Shown here: positions 6,183 through 8,408 of the stretch, piece after piece
How positions within the stretch are numbered: position 1 is the first letter of the stretch
Layout of the letters: every line of letters starts with the position of its first letter
Assembly (NCBI GenBank): GCA_035291605.1
Contig: DATDRS010000502.1
Span: forward strand, 1 to 8,408
DNA length: 8,408 bases
Direction of reading: 5' to 3'
Source of the DNA: DATDRS01 sp035291605
GTDB lineage: Bacteria; Chloroflexota; Anaerolineae; Anaerolineales; UBA6663
Position numbers and translations under genes: made by a program
The notes under the pieces: model-generated
The model's input: the letters and a program-made list of their open reading frames with translations, nothing else
Database searches by the model: none
Told to the model about the DNA's origin: nothing

Positions 6183-7778
6183 TTACTTCCAGTCCTTCAA
6201 TAACTCCAGTGCAGCCAACCGGCCGTTGGCGCCCATGATGCCGCCGCCGGGGTGGGTGCCGGAGCCGCATTGCCAGAAGTTGGCGATGGGCGTGCGGTAG
6301 TTGCTCCACTGCGGCGCAGGGCGGAGGAAGAAGAGCTGGTGCAGGGCGAGTTCGCCCTGGAAGATGTTGCCTTCGGTGAGGCCGGTGATACGTTCGATGT
6401 CGGCGGGGGTGAGGACCTGCCGCCCAATGATGGCGCGCTTGAGGTTGGGCGCGTATTCGGAGAGCGCCTCAATGACGGCGTCGCCGAAGGCTTCACGCTT
6501 GGCGTCGTCCCAGCCGCCTTCAATGGTAGAGGGCGCGTATTGCACGAAGCACGACATGACGTGCTGGCCGGGCGGGGCCATGTCGGGGTCAATCATCGAG
6601 GGGATGATGCAGTCTATGTAGGGCTTGCGCGAGAACTGGCCGTATTTAGCGTCGTCGTAGGCGCGCTCGATGTAGTCTATGCTCGGGCTGATAGAAATGG
6701 CCCCGCGATGCAGGGGCAAAGCATACTTCGGCCCTGCATCGCCGGGGAGTGTCGTGAAGTCCGGGAGCTCGCTCAGGGCGAGGTTGACTTTGCCCGATGA
6801 GCCGCGAATTTTATAGCGCCGAATTGCGTCCACAAAATCCGAGGGGAGCAGATTGGAGTCGAGCAGTTTCAGGAAGGTGCGTTTGGGGTCCACGCCGGAG
6901 ACGACGTAGCGGGCGTACACTTCGTCGCCATTTTCCAGCGCCACGCCGACGACCTTGCCGTTTTTCACGATGACTTGCGAGACGCCCGCATTCACACGGA
7001 TTTCGGCGCCCAAAGCCCTGGCGGAGCTGGCGATGGCGTTGCTGATGCCGCCCGTGCCGCCCTTCGCAAAACCCCACGCGCGGAACGCGCCGTCAATCTC
7101 GCCCATGTAATGGTGAAGGAGGACGTAGGCTGTGCCGGGCGAGCGCGGGCCGAGGAAGGTGCCGATGATGCCGCTGGCCGACTTGGTGCCTTTGAGCGGG
7201 ACGCATTCGAACCATTCGTCCAGGAGGTCGGCGGCGCTCATCGTCATGAGCTTGGCGAGGTTGTAGAAGTCCTTTTCGCTCAGGCTCGCGGCGTGCCCGC
7301 CGAGCCGGGCGAGGCCCATCAAGTCTTTGGGGTTGAGCGAGGTTGGGTCGGGCGGGACCATGCCGAGGATCGGCTTGACGGCCATCGCCAGGCGCGCCAT
7401 CTGGCGACTGTACTCGTCGTAGGCGTCGGCGTCTTTGGGCGAGTGGCGGTAAATTTCGCGGCGGGTTTTGTCGTGGTCGTCCCACGCGGCGAAGTAGTCG
7501 CCGTTGGGGAGCGGGGTGAAGGTGCTGGGGAGCGGCAGGATGGCAAGGCCGTGTTTGGGAAGTTCGAGGTCGCGGATGATCTCCGGCCTGAGCAGGCTGA
7601 CGACGTAGGAGAATTCGGTGAACTTGAAGCCAGGGTAGATTTCCTCGGTCACCGCCGCTCCGCCGACGAGGTGGCGCTTCTCCACCACGAGCACCTTCTT
7701 GCCCGCGCGGGCGAGATAAGCGGCGTGGATGAGGCCGTTGTGACCAGCGCCGATGACGAGTGCATCGTAGGTAGTCAT
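6183..7778 (-). CDS. Flavoprotein B: PYROXD2/CrtI-like FAD-dependent oxidoreductase
   Basis: This 531-residue paralog of flavoprotein A has an intact FAD motif GAGHNG (10-15), E33 and the GG doublet at 39-40. The central conserved block is SPSIDYIERAYDDAKYG (364-380), and the C-terminal FAD motif CGSGTHPGGGIMGANGR is at 504-520. No signal peptide is seen, so it is probably cytoplasmic. The two paralogs are diverged through the body, so the duplication is old or the copies have different substrates; they might also form a heteromer. It lies 75 bp after the GcvT-family gene, with the hairpin 7804-7849 in that gap, and 28 bp before flavoprotein A. Residues 344-360 are encoded by a palindrome at the site equivalent to the one in flavoprotein A. 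The ribosome binding site AGGTGA (7787-7782) fixes the start. Cofactor binding is well supported; the reaction is not known. Confidence 0.9.
   Translation of the reverse strand: MTTYDALVIGAGHNGLIHAAYLARAGKKVLVVEKRHLVGGAAVTEEIYPGFKFTEFSYVVSLLRPEIIRDLELPKHGLAILPLPSTFTPLPNGDYFAAWDDHDKTRREIYRHSPKDADAYDEYSRQMARLAMAVKPILGMVPPDPTSLNPKDLMGLARLGGHAASLSEKDFYNLAKLMTMSAADLLDEWFECVPLKGTKSASGIIGTFLGPRSPGTAYVLLHHYMGEIDGAFRAWGFAKGGTGGISNAIASSARALGAEIRVNAGVSQVIVKNGKVVGVALENGDEVYARYVVSGVDPKRTFLKLLDSNLLPSDFVDAIRRYKIRGSSGKVNLALSELPDFTTLPGDAGPKYALPLHRGAISISPSIDYIERAYDDAKYGQFSRKPYIDCIIPSMIDPDMAPPGQHVMSCFVQYAPSTIEGGWDDAKREAFGDAVIEALSEYAPNLKRAIIGRQVLTPADIERITGLTEGNIFQGELALHQLFFLRPAPQWSNYRTPIANFWQCGSGTHPGGGIMGANGRLAALELLKDWK
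6701..6747. repeat. In-frame palindromic element inside flavoprotein B
   Basis: An 11-pair perfect stem joins 6705-6715 (GCGATGCAGGG) to 6732-6742. After one bulged base at 6743, four more C-G pairs follow (6701-6704 with 6744-6747). The loop is 16 bases. It encodes residues 344-360, including GDAGPKYALPLHR. This is the same variable loop that carries the different palindrome in flavoprotein A, just before the conserved SPSIDYIERAYD segment. The 47-bp length and the single bulge suggest an element inserted in frame and then drifted. Confidence 0.6.
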
Positions 7779-7800
7779 GTGTCACCTGTCGTTCAGTAAT
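7779..7800 (-). promoter_or_regulatory. Leader of flavoprotein B, with AGGTGA ribosome binding site (copy 2)
   Basis: This segment is 20/22 identical to the leader of flavoprotein A at 6155-6176, with AGGTGA (7787-7782) placed 3 bases before the ATG. Upstream it passes into the heptamer hairpin starting at 7794. I see no separate promoter here, so the gene is probably read from the GcvT-family transcript. Confidence 0.6.
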
Positions 7801-7856
7801 CCGTGAACAGTAATCAGTGAACAGTGAGCTGATCACTGATTACTGTTCAATGATTA
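7794..7856. repeat. Heptamer-periodic inverted repeat with 17-bp perfect stem (CAGTAAT type)
   Basis: Nine consecutive 7-base units fill 7794-7856: CAGTAAT, CCGTGAA, CAGTAAT, CAGTGAA, CAGTGAG, then in reversed sense CTGATCA, CTGATTA, CTGTTCA, ATGATTA. The arms 7804-7820 and 7833-7849 are perfect complements (17 bp) with a 12-base loop, inside which 7822-7824 and 7829-7831 can also pair. The last unit contains the TAA stop of the GcvT-family gene. No T-run follows on the - strand, so a normal terminator is unlikely. Its architecture matches the element at 2993-3047, although the unit sequence differs. Confidence 0.8.
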
Positions 7857-8408
7857 CTGGCGTTTACGCTCTGGATTGAAGAACGGCAACTCCACCACCC
7901 TCGCCGGCGCATACTTCCGCTTGTGTTCCACTGTCACCTCCAGCATCACCAGGTTGCCGGGTTTGGCGTGCGGGGCCTCTAGATGGGCGAGGGCGAGGTA
8001 TTTCTTGAGAAGCGGCGACCAGCAACTGCTGGTCGCGTAGCCCACCTGCCGGCCCAGCGAGGCGACGGGGAGGCTGGCGCGCACGGTGACGTTGGGCAGT
8101 TGCGGCGGGAGGCCTTCTTCGAGATAGAGGCGCTCCAGGCCGTTCCATTCGGCTTCGAGGCCGACGAATTGCCACGCCGGGCCGCGCGCTTTTTCGGCGA
8201 GCAAGGCTTGGCGCCCGTTGAAGTTGCCTTTGTCGAGGCTCACCGTCCAACCCAGGTTCAATTCAAGCGGCGAAGACTTCTGCGCCTCGATGACGGCCTT
8301 GTGCGCGGACTGGTAATCCACGTCGAGCAGGAGCAGACCTGCTTCCACGCGCGCGATGTCGAGGGCGAGGATTCCGGCGGGGGTGAGGCCGTAGGCGTGC
8401 CCGGCCTT
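7854..8408 (-). CDS. GcvT-family aminomethyltransferase-like protein (5' part off the window)
   Basis: The C-terminal 184 residues are visible, roughly half of a normal 360-380 residue member; the start is beyond the right edge. Visible hallmarks are LALDIARVEAGL near the edge (the ALDxxRxEAG motif), LGWTVSLDKGNFNGRQALL before the C-terminal domain, and then VGYATSSCWSPLLKKYLALAHL ending in VVELPFF. The second and third blocks are conserved in T-proteins and in the tetrahydrofolate domains of dimethylglycine and sarcosine dehydrogenases. These proteins pass one-carbon units to tetrahydrofolate. Downstream come two flavoproteins and an MttB-family gene rather than gcvH or gcvP, so a role in N-methyl amine catabolism is more likely than in glycine cleavage. 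Its last codon and stop (CAG TAA) run into the heptamer repeat. Confidence 0.88.
   Translation of the reverse strand, partial: KAGHAYGLTPAGILALDIARVEAGLLLLDVDYQSAHKAVIEAQKSSPLELNLGWTVSLDKGNFNGRQALLAEKARGPAWQFVGLEAEWNGLERLYLEEGLPPQLPNVTVRASLPVASLGRQVGYATSSCWSPLLKKYLALAHLEAPHAKPGNLVMLEVTVEHKRKYAPARVVELPFFNPERKRQ

Noticed and set aside
7804..7849. Intrinsic terminator after the GcvT-family gene
   Set aside because: The stem is long and perfect but AT-containing, with no T-run after it on the - strand. The 7-base periodicity explains it better as a repeat.
8015..8036. 10-bp inverted repeat with a 2-base centre inside the GcvT-family gene
   Set aside because: It encodes ATSSCWS in the conserved GY(V/A)TS...SP motif of the family, so it is core coding sequence rather than an inserted element. 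The symmetry is probably chance.

Overview
The window is GC-rich (clearly above 60% by eye), densely coding bacterial DNA with seven protein genes: five complete and one cut by each edge. No rRNA, tRNA, CRISPR array, transposase or phage gene is visible. The gene content (non-pyrrolysine MttB-family methyltransferase, PYROXD2/CrtI-like flavoproteins, GcvT-family protein, YitT-family membrane protein) and the short heptameric and palindromic repeats suggest a free-living environmental bacterium. Chloroflexota (Anaerolineae-like) is my best guess, but this rests on recall of similar gene sets and repeats, not on a marker gene.

Left part (1-2974). A divergent pair starts from a 54-bp gap. An M20-family metallopeptidase-like gene runs leftward off the window from a TTG start. 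A PflX-type radical SAM gene runs rightward and ends 20 bp inside the 3' end of a leftward YitT-family membrane protein gene. The M20-like protein has substitutions at several positions that are normally metal ligands.

Right part (3061-8408). Four leftward genes follow one another: GcvT-family protein (start beyond the right edge), flavoprotein B, flavoprotein A, then the MttB-family methyltransferase. Gaps are 75, 28 and 16 bp, so a single transcript is likely. MttB relatives remove methyl groups from quaternary or tertiary amines, GcvT-family proteins move one-carbon units to tetrahydrofolate, and the flavoproteins are amine-oxidase-fold oxidoreductases. Together they suggest catabolism of an N-methylated compound, but no corrinoid protein or transporter lies in the window and the substrate is unknown.

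The least expected layer is repeat structure. Two intergenic spacers carry heptamer-periodic sequence that folds back into long hairpins (2993-3047 and 7794-7856); the second contains the GcvT stop codon. Both flavoprotein genes carry an in-frame palindrome in the same variable loop of the protein. They also share a nearly identical 22-bp leader with the same ribosome binding site, which looks like the trace of a tandem duplication.
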